A stretch of DNA of 64,000 nucleotides from assembly GCF_036983985.1 (NCBI RefSeq), contig NZ_JALAHQ010000001.1, positions 868,001 to 932,000 on the forward strand. The letters run 5' to 3'. The stretch's first letter is position 1, and every line of letters starts with the position of its first letter. Made by a program: the position numbers and the translations under genes. Below, piece by piece: positions 34,099-43,472 of the stretch. A model generated the notes under the pieces. It made no database searches, had not been told where the DNA came from, and was given only the letters and a program-made list of their open reading frames with translations. Source of the DNA: Alishewanella metallidurans. GTDB lineage: Bacteria > Pseudomonadota > Gammaproteobacteria > Enterobacterales > Alteromonadaceae.

Positions 34099-37000
34099 AT
34101 GCGCTTAAAACAGATCAAGCTATCCGGCTTTAAGTCGTTTGTTGATAGCACTACCGTACCTTTTCCCCAGCAAATGACCGCCGTGGTTGGGCCTAATGGT
34201 TGCGGCAAATCTAACGTTATAGACGCGGTGCGTTGGGTGCTGGGCGAAAGCTCAGCAAAAAACTTACGCGGTGATGCCATGACCGACGTTATTTTTAACG
34301 GCTCATCGCAACGAAAGCCTGTGTCGCAAGCCTCTGTTGAGCTAGTGTTTGAAAACACCGAAGGTCGTTTAGCCGGTGGTTTAGCCGATCGTAGCGAAAT
34401 TTCGATTAAGCGTATTGTTACACGTGATGCACAATCTAATTATTTTCTTAATGGCAGTAAATGTCGGCGTCGCGATATTACTGATATTTTCTTAGGTACT
34501 GGCCTTGGTCCGCGTAGTTACGCCATTATTGAACAAGGCATGATTTCGCGCTTAATTGAATCTAAACCACAAGAACTCAGAGTATTTCTAGAAGAAGCTG
34601 CCGGTATTTCGAAATACAAAGAGCGACGTCGCGAAACTGAAAACCGCATTAAACATACCCGCGAAAATTTAGACCGCTTAGCTGATGTGCGCGAAGAGCT
34701 AGGTAAAAATATTGAAAAGCTTAAACGACAGGCCACGGCAGCGCAGCGCTACAAAGAGCTTAAAGCCCAAGAACGTAAGTTAAAAGCTGAGTTAACCACA
34801 ATAAAATGGCTGCATTATACCAACCATTTTAACGCGCTAGAGCAGCAGCGTTTGCAACAGCAAACCGAATTAGACAAATATCAATCGCAAGAGCTTGGCG
34901 ATCAACGGGTGTTGCTGGAGCTAAAGCAGCAAGCGCAAGATGGCCGGCAAGCATTAGAGCAAATACAAAGCCAGTTTTATCAGCTAGGCGCACTGATCAG
35001 CCGTTTAGAGCAGCAAATTTTGCATCAGCGCCAAACACAGCAAACCTTGTATGCACAGGCACAGCAGGCGAAGCATAGCTTGCAGCAGGCGAATGACTAT
35101 ATTGCTAGCGAGCAAGCGCAGCAGCATGAGCTAGAGCAGCAGTTACAGCAAGATGAACCTCAGCTAGAAATACTACTGGAGCAACTAGACGAGCTTAGCC
35201 AGCAGTTACAGTTGCTAGAAGAAGAACAGCAACAACAACAGCGCGCGTTTATGCACTGGCAACAGCAGCAGTTTAGTTTGCAGCAACAACAGCAACAGCA
35301 ACAAATGCAATTGCAGAACCAGCAACAGCAACTAAACGACAACCTACAGCAGCAAAACCAATTGCAACAAGAGCTGACCGAATTAGCCTTGGCGCCGCTG
35401 CTACAGCGTCAACAGCAGTTAGCCCAACAATTACAGCAAAGCATTAGCCAAGTAGAAAAGGCTGAGCAAGCCTATAATGAGCTGCAGTTAACATTGCAAC
35501 AGCAGCAGCGGCTTCACCGCGAACTCGACGTGCAGCAGTTGCACGCGAGCTCAGAGTTACAGCAGCTACAGCGAGAGCAACAACGTTTGCAGCAAATGCA
35601 GCAGCAAAAAGATGATCAACAGCAACAGTTATTACAACAGCTGCAGGTTAAAACTGGCTGGGCTAGCGCGGTGGCATTAGCGCTTGGCCAGTTGCAACAC
35701 GCAATGGTAGCGCAAAGTATGCAACCAAGCAGCCTAGCTATGGTTAGTACCAATACTCAACCTGCAGCACCTAACAGCCTCGCGGCGAAAATTGAGCAAG
35801 GTGTTTATCCTGATAGCTTTAACCAAATTATTTGTGCGCAAACGCTTGAACATGCGCAACAACTGCAACCGCAGCTACAAATGGGGCAGTCGGTGATTTG
35901 TGCGCAAGGGGTTTGGCTGGGCAGTAACTGGTTAATACCCAGTAGCGCTGAGCAGCAAGATAGTTACCTGCTGCGAATAGAACGTTTAGCTCAACTACAA
36001 ATAGCTATAGTGGCGGCACAACAACACCAGCAACACATAAATAACCAGCTTGAAGCACAAACCGAGCAGGTAATTGCCGCGACGCAGCAAGTGGAACAAG
36101 CGCAGCAGCGAGTTAATAGCGAGCAGCGCCAGCAACAACAGCTGCAAACTGATGTGCTGTTGGCCGAGCAGGCATTACAGCAAGCGCAAAAACTGAGTGA
36201 GAAATTGGCCACTGAGCATGCAAAATTACAACTTAATCAAGCACAGCAACAAGAGCGCATTGAGCAACTTTCAGTAGCGTTAGAGTTAACTGCCGAACAA
36301 CTGATTGAACATGATAGCGCGCAGCAACAACTGCAGCAACAAGGTGGTTCACAGCAGCAACAGCTACTACAATTACGTGCTCAGTTTGAGCAAAAGCGTC
36401 AGCAACAGCAGCAATTACTCATGCAGCAAAAAGTGGCCGAACAGCAACTCAGTACATTACAACAAAACCTACTGCGTATGCGTTCGCAGCAACAGCAATT
36501 ACAAGAGCAAGTAAGCGAACTTGAGCAAAAGTTACAAGGCGATGACGAGCCGGAGCTGATATTACAAGAGCAACTACAACAAAGCCTGATTGAGCGCGAA
36601 GATGCCGAGCAAAAAATGGTGAGGCAGCAGGATGAACTCGCCAATGTAGAAGCGCAAATTCGGCAGCTTGAACAAGGGCAGCAAGGCATTATGCAGCTGC
36701 TAAATAAAAAACGCGCTGAATTAGAAGATTTGCGACTGGATGCAGAAGGCTATCGAGTGCGAGCCAATAATATGATGGAGCTACTACGCGAGCAACAGGT
36801 TAATATGAAAGATGTATTAGCAGAATTGTCAGCTGACGCTGAAGAAACACTGTGGCAGCAGCAGTTAGATAAAACCGTTGATGCTGTAGGCAGGTTGGGG
36901 CCAATAAACTTAGCCGCTATTGACGAATACGAACAGCAAGCAGAGCGCAAACATTATCTGGATGCGCAAAATGATGATTTAACCGCAGCAATGGACACCT

Positions 37001-37512
37001 TAGAAACCGCCATTCGCAAAATTGATAAAGAAACGCGACAAAAATTTAAAGACACCTTCGAGCAGGTTAACGAAGGATTAAAAACCCTGTTTCCTAAGGT
37101 GTTCGGTGGCGGCAGTGCGTATTTAGCGTTAACCGAAGAAGACATGCTAGAAACAGGTGTTACTATCATGGCGCGACCACCCGGGAAAAAAAACAGCACA
37201 ATACATTTATTATCGGGTGGTGAAAAAGCCCTAACCGCTTTATCATTGGTGTTTTCAATTTTTCGACTTAATCCAGCGCCGTTTTGTATGCTAGATGAAG
37301 TAGATGCGCCACTTGACGATGCTAACGTAGGTCGGTTTTGTAATTTGGTGCGAGAAATGTCGGAAACAGTACAATTTATTTATATTAGCCACAATAAAAT
37401 TGCCATGGAAATGGCGGCACAGTTAATGGGCGTGACGATGCAAGAACCCGGTGTATCACGAGTAGTTGCTGTAGATGTGGATGATGCTGTAAAAATGGCA
37501 GCAGCCTCTTAA
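34099..37512 (+). CDS. smc: Chromosome partition protein SMC
   Basis: This is a 1137-aa chromosome-condensing ATPase that works with ScpA/ScpB (not in this window). Walker A G-P-N-G-C-G-K-S is at 31-38. The hinge (about 510-630) contains a recognisable L-A-A-K-I-E-Q-G-V and I-I-C-A segment. The C-terminal head has the signature L-L-S-G-G-E-K-A-L and Walker B F-C-M-L-D-E-V-D-A-P-L-D-D-A-N-V. The two coiled-coil arms are extremely rich in Gln, with runs up to eight residues. The gene lies directly upstream of zipA and ligA, as is usual in gammaproteobacteria that keep SMC instead of MukB. No clear Shine-Dalgarno precedes the ATG. Confidence 0.96.
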   Translation: MRLKQIKLSGFKSFVDSTTVPFPQQMTAVVGPNGCGKSNVIDAVRWVLGESSAKNLRGDAMTDVIFNGSSQRKPVSQASVELVFENTEGRLAGGLADRSEISIKRIVTRDAQSNYFLNGSKCRRRDITDIFLGTGLGPRSYAIIEQGMISRLIESKPQELRVFLEEAAGISKYKERRRETENRIKHTRENLDRLADVREELGKNIEKLKRQATAAQRYKELKAQERKLKAELTTIKWLHYTNHFNALEQQRLQQQTELDKYQSQELGDQRVLLELKQQAQDGRQALEQIQSQFYQLGALISRLEQQILHQRQTQQTLYAQAQQAKHSLQQANDYIASEQAQQHELEQQLQQDEPQLEILLEQLDELSQQLQLLEEEQQQQQRAFMHWQQQQFSLQQQQQQQQMQLQNQQQQLNDNLQQQNQLQQELTELALAPLLQRQQQLAQQLQQSISQVEKAEQAYNELQLTLQQQQRLHRELDVQQLHASSELQQLQREQQRLQQMQQQKDDQQQQLLQQLQVKTGWASAVALALGQLQHAMVAQSMQPSSLAMVSTNTQPAAPNSLAAKIEQGVYPDSFNQIICAQTLEHAQQLQPQLQMGQSVICAQGVWLGSNWLIPSSAEQQDSYLLRIERLAQLQIAIVAAQQHQQHINNQLEAQTEQVIAATQQVEQAQQRVNSEQRQQQQLQTDVLLAEQALQQAQKLSEKLATEHAKLQLNQAQQQERIEQLSVALELTAEQLIEHDSAQQQLQQQGGSQQQQLLQLRAQFEQKRQQQQQLLMQQKVAEQQLSTLQQNLLRMRSQQQQLQEQVSELEQKLQGDDEPELILQEQLQQSLIEREDAEQKMVRQQDELANVEAQIRQLEQGQQGIMQLLNKKRAELEDLRLDAEGYRVRANNMMELLREQQVNMKDVLAELSADAEETLWQQQLDKTVDAVGRLGPINLAAIDEYEQQAERKHYLDAQNDDLTAAMDTLETAIRKIDKETRQKFKDTFEQVNEGLKTLFPKVFGGGSAYLALTEEDMLETGVTIMARPPGKKNSTIHLLSGGEKALTALSLVFSIFRLNPAPFCMLDEVDAPLDDANVGRFCNLVREMSETVQFIYISHNKIAMEMAAQLMGVTMQEPGVSRVVAVDVDDAVKMAAAS

Positions 37513-37526
37513 TTAAAGGTAACCTT

Positions 37527-38384
37527 ATGGCTTTCGAATTACGATTAGTATTTATTATTATTGGCGCCCTAATATTGGGAGCGCTGTTGTTGCATGGGTT
37601 GTGGACCGTGCGAAAAAATGCTGGGCAGCCTAGACATAGGTACTACGACGAATCAGTTAAAGAAAACACTGACAAGGCTGAGGGTTTTGATGAGTTGGGT
37701 GTGGGTGCTGTGCGTGTCGTTAAAAAAGCGGACAATGCAGCTGCGAGTAACGTAAAACCTGAGATACATCAACGCGAAAGCTTGCCCCGCACTCCGCTAA
37801 TGCAAAGCGAAGAAGTGCAAGCTGAGTTACCTTTTGATGAGCCGCAAGAGCCAAGATTACATTTTGCTGCTTTAGACGAGGTTGACGCTGCAGAGATGTC
37901 ATTTGAGGCAGAGCCAATAACCGCGGCGGAAGAGCCGATAACCAGCCCGGAAGAACCAGCAGAAGTACTTATTTTGTATGTGTTGCTACCGGAAAACAAA
38001 GAAATGAAAGGCCCAGATTTATTATCACTGCTATTAACACTGGGCTTTAAATACGGTGATATGGATATATTCCACCGTCACCAAGACAGTGCCGGCTCAG
38101 GTGCGGTGTTATTTAGTTTGGCCAATATGTTTAACCCGGGCACGTTTGATTTAGAAAATATAAATAAATTAGCAACCCGTGGCGTGAGCTTATTTATGAT
38201 GTTACCCGGCCCTGGCGAGCCACTACAAAACTTTAATTTAATGCACAATGCGGCTAAAAAACTAGCAGAAGAGTTTGGCGGCCAAGTGCTTGATGGCCAA
38301 CGCAGTGTATTAACGGTGCAAACTGTGCGGCATTATGTGGATAAAATACGTGAGTTTCAGCGCCAACAATTGATCCATGGTTAA
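37527..38384 (+). CDS. zipA: Cell division protein ZipA
   Basis: ZipA tethers FtsZ to the inner membrane. The 285 aa have an N-terminal membrane anchor (about 5-25) with basic residues after it, an acidic Pro/Glu linker (about 40-145, with E-E-P-I-T repeats), and the C-terminal FtsZ-binding domain (V-L-Y-V-L-L-P-E-N-K onwards, with G-A-V-L-F-S-L-A-N-M-F-N-P-G-T-F). It is 14 bp behind smc, likely co-transcribed, and followed by a terminator. Confidence 0.95.
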   Translation: MAFELRLVFIIIGALILGALLLHGLWTVRKNAGQPRHRYYDESVKENTDKAEGFDELGVGAVRVVKKADNAAASNVKPEIHQRESLPRTPLMQSEEVQAELPFDEPQEPRLHFAALDEVDAAEMSFEAEPITAAEEPITSPEEPAEVLILYVLLPENKEMKGPDLLSLLLTLGFKYGDMDIFHRHQDSAGSGAVLFSLANMFNPGTFDLENINKLATRGVSLFMMLPGPGEPLQNFNLMHNAAKKLAEEFGGQVLDGQRSVLTVQTVRHYVDKIREFQRQQLIHG

Positions 38385-38404
38385 ATGCTAAAATAGTATT
38401 AGCG

Positions 38405-38434
38405 AAAACGGCAGGCAGTAGTCCTGCCGTTTTT
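38405..38434 (+). terminator. Rho-independent terminator of smc-zipA
   Basis: An 11-bp perfect stem (38405-38415 with 38423-38433) has a 7-nt loop and a run of five T. It sits just before ligA, which then needs its own promoter in 38435-38477 or read-through. Confidence 0.88.
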
Positions 38435-38477
38435 GTTATGGCAAAATTACAGCAATATTTTTTCGGGCAATTATTTT

Positions 38478-40511
38478 ATGACTCAGTCTATTGTGCTGCA
38501 GTTGCAGCAACTGCGACAGCAGTTAGAAGAATACAGTTATCAATATTACGTATTAGATAATCCAAGCATGCCAGATGCAGAATACGACCGATTATATCGC
38601 CAGCTACAACAGCTGGAAGCGGCGCACCCTGAACTAATAACGGCTGATTCACCCACCCAACGCGTCGGCGCTGCACCAATAAGTAAATTTGGCCAAGTTG
38701 CGCACAGTATTTCAATGTTATCGCTAGATAACGCTTTTGATGCTGGCGAGTTTCATGCTTTTAGCAAGCGCATTGCCGAGCGACTGGATGCGAGTGCCGA
38801 GTTTAGTTTTTGTTGTGAACCCAAATTGGATGGTTTAGCGGTAAGCATTCGTTATGAAAATGGCTTATTGGTGCAAGCGGCAACTCGAGGTGATGGTTAT
38901 ACCGGTGAAGATATTACCAGCAATGTAAAAACCATTCGTGCCGTGCCATTAAAGCTAAAAGGCGACAAGGTACCTGCGGTATTAGAAGTACGAGGCGAAG
39001 TGTTTATGCCATTGGCTGGCTTTACCGCGATGAATGATAAAGCCCGCTCTGAGGGTGAAAAGATATTTGCCAACCCACGTAATGCGGCGGCGGGTAGTTT
39101 GCGACAACTTGATCCGAAAATTAGTGCCCAGCGGCCATTAATGTTTTATGCCTATGCCGTGGGTGCGGTTGACGATGTAAGCGGCTTATTAGATAACCAC
39201 AGTCATCATCAGCGTTTAATGCAGCTAAAGGATTGGGGTTTGCCGGTGTGCCCAGAGATCCGTTTAGTGAGTGGTGGCGAAGCGGCCTTGGAATGTTATC
39301 AAGACATTCTTACTCGACGCGCGGCGCTTGCGTATGAAATTGACGGTGTAGTAATAAAGGTTGATAACCTTACTCAGCAGCAAGCATTAGGTTTTGTCGC
39401 CAGAGCACCACGCTGGGCTATTGCCTTTAAGTTTCCAGCACAAGAAATGCTTACCTCGCTGTTAGATGTTGAATTTCAAGTTGGTCGCACTGGCGCTATT
39501 ACGCCAGTTGCGCGTTTAGAGCCAGTAGTAGTCGGCGGCGTTACCGTAAGTAATGCTACCTTGCATAACCAAGATGAAATCGAACGCCTAGGTATTAAAA
39601 TTGGCGACAGTGTAATAGTGCGCCGCGCCGGCGATGTGATTCCGCAAATTGTTTCGGTGGTGTTAGAGCAACGGCCTAGTACTGCCGTTGATATTCTGTT
39701 TCCAACACAGTGCCCAGTTTGCGACTCTGCGGTTGAGCGTGTCACTGGCGAAGCCATAGCGCGTTGCAGTGGTGGCTTATTTTGTGCAGCGCAGCTAAAA
39801 GAATCTATTAAGCATTTTGTCTCTCGTAAAGCGATGGATATTGACGGCTTAGGCGATAAATTGGTTGAGCAATTAGTTGATCAGCAATTGGTTAAAACGC
39901 CAGCGGATATTTACCAGCTAGATATGGCGGCATTGGTTGGCTTAGAGCGCATGGCAGAGAAATCAGCATTAAAGCTATTAGCTGCGATTGCGCAGTCTAA
40001 AACTACCAGCTTGCCACGGTTTATTTATGCGTTAGGTATTCGCGAAGTAGGCGAGGCTACCGCCCTTAGTTTGGCCAATCATTTTGCCAGTTTAGAGCAG
40101 GTGCAGCAAGCCAGCTTAGAGCAGCTATTAACGGTGCCTGATGTCGGAACTGTTGTTGCTGAGCACCTAACCAGCTTTTTTAACGAAGCGCATAACCAAA
40201 CGGTTATTGCTCAACTAATTGCTGCAGGTATTCACTGGCCAGCCATTGAGCAGCAAGCTGTTACTGAACAGCCGTTTGCTGGGCAAACGCTAGTACTTAC
40301 TGGCACCCTCACCAGTATGGGTCGTGATGACGCCAAAGCGCGTTTACAGCGTTTAGGGGCGAAGGTTTCAGGTTCAGTATCAGCTAAAACCCATGCAGTT
40401 ATCGCAGGCGATAATGCCGGCTCTAAATTAGCTAAAGCCACTGAGCTTAACGTGCCGGTATGGACTGAGCAGCAAATGTTAGATGTGTTTACGCAGTACG
40501 GAGTAACCTAG
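38478..40511 (+). CDS. ligA: NAD-dependent DNA ligase LigA
   Basis: This 677-aa replicative ligase joins Okazaki fragments. It shows the Ia domain (Y-Y-V-L-D-N-P-x-x-x-D-A-E-Y-D), the adenylation lysine Lys116 in C-E-P-K-L-D-G, the OB fold, the four-cysteine zinc finger (C-P-V-C...C...C near 405-430), helix-hairpin-helix repeats and a C-terminal BRCT domain (G-Q-T-L-V-L-T-G-T-L). The ATG at 38478 gives the normal LigA N-terminus; an upstream TTG would add 15 odd residues inside the terminator. Confidence 0.97.
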   Translation: MTQSIVLQLQQLRQQLEEYSYQYYVLDNPSMPDAEYDRLYRQLQQLEAAHPELITADSPTQRVGAAPISKFGQVAHSISMLSLDNAFDAGEFHAFSKRIAERLDASAEFSFCCEPKLDGLAVSIRYENGLLVQAATRGDGYTGEDITSNVKTIRAVPLKLKGDKVPAVLEVRGEVFMPLAGFTAMNDKARSEGEKIFANPRNAAAGSLRQLDPKISAQRPLMFYAYAVGAVDDVSGLLDNHSHHQRLMQLKDWGLPVCPEIRLVSGGEAALECYQDILTRRAALAYEIDGVVIKVDNLTQQQALGFVARAPRWAIAFKFPAQEMLTSLLDVEFQVGRTGAITPVARLEPVVVGGVTVSNATLHNQDEIERLGIKIGDSVIVRRAGDVIPQIVSVVLEQRPSTAVDILFPTQCPVCDSAVERVTGEAIARCSGGLFCAAQLKESIKHFVSRKAMDIDGLGDKLVEQLVDQQLVKTPADIYQLDMAALVGLERMAEKSALKLLAAIAQSKTTSLPRFIYALGIREVGEATALSLANHFASLEQVQQASLEQLLTVPDVGTVVAEHLTSFFNEAHNQTVIAQLIAAGIHWPAIEQQAVTEQPFAGQTLVLTGTLTSMGRDDAKARLQRLGAKVSGSVSAKTHAVIAGDNAGSKLAKATELNVPVWTEQQMLDVFTQYGVT

Positions 40512-40847
40512 ATGCCAGATTTTCTTTATCAGTTATTACTCGATTGGGGCAGTGTATTTCGCCCTTATGTGCGCGATATTGCGCTGGCAATGGTAGCAAC
40601 CTGCTTGGTGGTATTTGGTGATGACATTAACCGCTTTGTGCGCCGTCAAATTGCTACACTGCATTTTATTTGGCGCACCGGTATTTTTGTCTTGTTATGC
40701 GCCTTTGGTTATGGCGCATTAACCATTTTTTTAACGCCGGTAGTGGCGGGCCAACTTGGCAAGCTTAGTAACCTGTGGCTACCTTGGGTTAGCTTAGGTA
40801 TTTTTACCGTGCTAGGTATTTTGGCACAGCGTAAGCGCCAAGTATGA
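40512..40847 (+). CDS. DUF3392-family membrane protein
   Basis: This is a 111-aa inner-membrane protein with three hydrophobic segments (about 22-40, 56-78, 90-106) and a conserved G-D-D-I-N-R-F-V-R-R motif between the first two. Genes of this family often follow ligA in vibrios and relatives. It starts directly after the ligA stop and overlaps the next gene by 4 bp. Function unknown. Confidence 0.85.
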   Translation: MPDFLYQLLLDWGSVFRPYVRDIALAMVATCLVVFGDDINRFVRRQIATLHFIWRTGIFVLLCAFGYGALTIFLTPVVAGQLGKLSNLWLPWVSLGIFTVLGILAQRKRQV

Positions 40848-41335
40848 GTAAAGTACCCCTGTGGCCAGTGTTAGATGACTACGGGCTGCAAAAGATACCG
40901 CTGCGTTTTTATGGCTTACTATTGCTGTTACTGCGTCCCTATATTTGCTGGGTACTAACGCTAACCTTGCCGCAAGAGCATCGCTCTATGTTGGCGTTTA
41001 TCTATCCGTTACAAAGTGACTTTATCCTTGCATGCTTAGTTGCTGCACCTGTATTACTTCTTGTCGCGGCGCAAAGCCAACGTAAGCCTAAAGGTTATGC
41101 GCCGTGGCGCCATGTGTGGCGTTATGGGCGTTTTATTATGTTAGTTGTAGCAATAGCTGATTTCGCTTTTACGCTATCACATCTACCGTCGCAGTTTATG
41201 CTAGACACACCTTGGCGCGTGGTATCGCCATTATTATTATTGGTTGGCGCTATTTGGCTGGTGTATTCGCGAACCCTAAAAATGGTGTTTTCTGAATGGC
41301 CGCTACCGCCTGAATCAAAGCCCGCCGCAGACTAA
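40844..41335 (+). CDS. DUF2919 (YfeZ-like) membrane protein
   Basis: This is a 163-aa inner-membrane protein with four likely membrane segments and the early Y-G-L-Q-K-I-P-L-R-F-Y-G-L-L-L-L-L-L-R-P-Y motif of DUF2919. It is translationally coupled to the DUF3392 gene (ATGA overlap). It ends overlapping the stop of the convergent TPR regulator by 4 bp. Function unknown. Confidence 0.8.
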   Translation: MSKVPLWPVLDDYGLQKIPLRFYGLLLLLLRPYICWVLTLTLPQEHRSMLAFIYPLQSDFILACLVAAPVLLLVAAQSQRKPKGYAPWRHVWRYGRFIMLVVAIADFAFTLSHLPSQFMLDTPWRVVSPLLLLVGAIWLVYSRTLKMVFSEWPLPPESKPAAD

Positions 41336-42954
41336 GCGAGTTTAGACAAATGCTTTTGCTTTAATTGCTCGTAACGTACTAACTGCTCTGGTTTTAGCTT
41401 ACTGCTGTCAATTAATAACTGACAATGTTGTAGTAGTTGTTGTTTTTGCTGTGGGTTGCACAGCGCCCGTGGCGAGGTTACCAAGGTTTGCCATAGGTTG
41501 AGCGCAATGCCAACATTTTTTGGCATCACTTGCCAGGCTAAAATAAAGGCAGAAAATGCTTCTTGCCAATTACCATGTTGGTATAACTGCACCGCGTTAT
41601 TGTTTAATTCGCGAGGGCCAAGTGGCATAGCGGCACGTTCTTGCTGCTCTTGCGACAAGTAAGCGGCAAATACCGGTTCCGGTTGTTGTTGGCGGCAATG
41701 CTGGCTAATACGGCTAAATAAGGTTTTTGAGGCGTCACTTAAGCCCACCTCATGCAACGCTTTAGCTTTGTCTAGTGCATCTTCTAAGGATTGTATTTCA
41801 GTGTTATCACTTAGCTCAGTTAATAACTGGCGGGCTTTTGCCCGATGATCTTGTAAATACAATAACCGAGCGTGTAATACTTGCTGCGCTTCGGTTAGTT
41901 GTTGTTGGCCAAATTGGCGCTGTACGGTATTAAGTGACAAAGTGGCTTGACGATTTAATCGGCTTTGTTGCTCGCTGTCATCAACGCTTAAGGCAAAATC
42001 GATGCTGGCACGTGCTAAGTTTAAATACAGATCCGGCTGCTCGTACAGTGAGTGACGGGCAAATTTCACCATGTCGCGTGCCGCACGATATTGCATTTCA
42101 TAATCATGGTTTAGTCGAGACAGCTGCAGCAGCTTTTGTTGGCGTAGTAAATTGCGTGGCGCTATATTAGCCGCCGCAAGAATATGTTGTTGTGCTTGCT
42201 GATATTGCTGTTGTTTAAACTCAAGCTCAGATAGGCAGTCTAGGGCAAATAGCCGCGTTTCAGTGCGCACCAGCATGTGTTCTAATTCGGCAAAAGCTTG
42301 TGCTTCATTATTATTGTGTAATAAGCAGCGTACCTTGCCTATCTTGGCCCAGCTAAAGGGTTGTAGGTGCAGCATAGCGGTAAAAAAGGTCAGCGCTTCG
42401 GTATAGGCTTGCTGTTGCAGCAAGATGTCGCCTTTCATTTTTAGTAATAACGGAAACAGCTTATGTAATTCAGGTTGAGCCAGTTGCTGGTTTAATAAAT
42501 CTAACGCTTTATCGTATTGTTGATGCTCTAGCTGGCTGTATACAGGGCGTAACTGCTGTTTGCGTTTTAGTACACGTTCAATACGTTGTTGTAAATCACG
42601 AATAACATAAGGCTTGGCTAAAAACTCATCTGGCTGCAGTTCTAATACGCTATGTACCAACGCGGGATCGGTTTCTGCGCTAATAAAAATAAGGCCGCAG
42701 CTTAATTTATGTAGACCCGTTATTTTTAACTCTTCAAATAGCTGATAGCCATCTTTACCTTGGGGTAAGTTATAAGCACAAATAATCAGATCGTAACTAT
42801 TTTGTTTACACAAATTAAGCGCTGTGTTCGCGCGGTCGGCATAGCTTAAGTTCTGATAACCTAATTGCTCTAACGCATAGCGTAAATAACTTTGGCTAAG
42901 GCTTTGGTCGTCAATAATTAAAATGCGCTCATCGCGTTTAACAGCAGGTTGCAT
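41332..42954 (-). CDS. Response-regulator-like protein with TPR repeats and a degenerate receiver
   Basis: This is a 540-aa soluble protein. The N-terminal receiver domain (about 8-130) keeps the acidic pair I-I-D-D, the beta-4 Ser (F-I-S-A-E-T) and the A-K-P-Y lysine. The expected phospho-acceptor Asp in L-I-I-C-x-Y-N-L-P is Ala (codon GCT at 42775-42777). From about 140 to the end there are TPR-type helical repeats (for example L-L-L-Q-Q-Q-A-Y-T-E-A-L-T-F-F). This REC-TPR layout is known in marine gammaproteobacteria. No DNA-binding or enzymatic output is visible, so it is probably a protein-interaction regulator. The ATG at 42954 is preferred over a TTG at 43011. Confidence 0.85.
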   Translation of the reverse strand: MQPAVKRDERILIIDDQSLSQSYLRYALEQLGYQNLSYADRANTALNLCKQNSYDLIICAYNLPQGKDGYQLFEELKITGLHKLSCGLIFISAETDPALVHSVLELQPDEFLAKPYVIRDLQQRIERVLKRKQQLRPVYSQLEHQQYDKALDLLNQQLAQPELHKLFPLLLKMKGDILLQQQAYTEALTFFTAMLHLQPFSWAKIGKVRCLLHNNNEAQAFAELEHMLVRTETRLFALDCLSELEFKQQQYQQAQQHILAAANIAPRNLLRQQKLLQLSRLNHDYEMQYRAARDMVKFARHSLYEQPDLYLNLARASIDFALSVDDSEQQSRLNRQATLSLNTVQRQFGQQQLTEAQQVLHARLLYLQDHRAKARQLLTELSDNTEIQSLEDALDKAKALHEVGLSDASKTLFSRISQHCRQQQPEPVFAAYLSQEQQERAAMPLGPRELNNNAVQLYQHGNWQEAFSAFILAWQVMPKNVGIALNLWQTLVTSPRALCNPQQKQQLLQHCQLLIDSSKLKPEQLVRYEQLKQKHLSKLA

Positions 42955-43096
42955 AGTTAGCAGCAAGTCCAAACAGGCAAGATGGGCATCACTATAGCAA
43001 ATTTTTAACAAAAGATAATGAAGTAGAGGTAAAAGTAGAGCGTTGCTGTTCTAGCTGAAGCTAAAAATGTATGGAGTAAAAGTGTTTTGCAGAAAA

Positions 43097-43172
43097 TGGT
43101 GGATTGTACTGGGTTCGAACCAGTGACCCCCGCCTTGTAAGGGCGGTGCTCTCCCAGCTGAGCTAACAATCC
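43097..43172 (-). tRNA. tRNA-Val (anticodon TAC)
   Basis: On the minus strand a 76-nt cloverleaf folds with acceptor stem GGATTGT/ACAATCC, a D-arm with AGCTCAGCTGGGAGAGC, anticodon loop CTTACAA (anticodon TAC), and a T-arm with GGTTCGAACC. The CCA end is encoded. The second of two tandem copies in transcription order. Confidence 0.95.
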
Positions 43173-43196
43173 ATGGGAAATGCGTATTACAAAAAT

Positions 43197-43272
43197 TGGT
43201 GGATTGTACTGGGTTCGAACCAGTGACCCCCGCCTTGTAAGGGCGATGCTCTCCCAGCTGAGCTAACAATCC
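43197..43272 (-). tRNA. tRNA-Val (anticodon TAC)
   Basis: This is the first copy in transcription order, 24 bp upstream of the other and identical except for one base (plus-strand 43246 A versus 43146 G). The change turns the C27-G43 pair at the top of the anticodon stem into a U-G wobble. CCA is encoded. Confidence 0.95.
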
Positions 43273-43291
43273 ATGCCGTTTGATGGCGCTC

Positions 43292-43319
43292 ATTATAGGG
43301 AGCATGGTTTTGCTGTCAA
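43292..43319 (-). promoter_or_regulatory. Sigma-70 promoter of the tRNA-Val pair
   Basis: On the minus strand consensus TTGACA (43314-43319) and consensus TATAAT (43292-43297) are 16 nt apart, 19 nt before the tRNA 5' end. A GC-rich discriminator (GAGCGCC) follows the -10 box, as in stringently controlled stable-RNA promoters. Confidence 0.9.
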
Positions 43320-43472
43320 CATTATTTTATTAAATATGGTTCGCTTGCTGCAAAAGTAAACATAATGCCAATATTTAACTGAAAACATAAGCTAACACCT
43401 CACCTAAAGCAGTGCATCCAACGCGGGGCATTGTTACAATACTCGGTATTATTGCACTGTGATGGATAAACT

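Noticed and set aside
35200..35350. CAG/CAA repeat tract considered as a tandem repeat or CRISPR-like array
   Set aside because: It is in frame inside smc, has no fixed unit or spacers and codes for poly-Gln helices.
35160..36689. Several Cys/Ser-rich open frames opposite smc
   Set aside because: They are the antisense reading of CAG/CAA repeats of the SMC coiled coil and have no start signals of their own.
43051..43305. Open frame of 84 codons on the minus strand
   Set aside because: It is a reading of the two tRNA-Val genes; the repeated peptide is an artefact of the tandem tRNAs.
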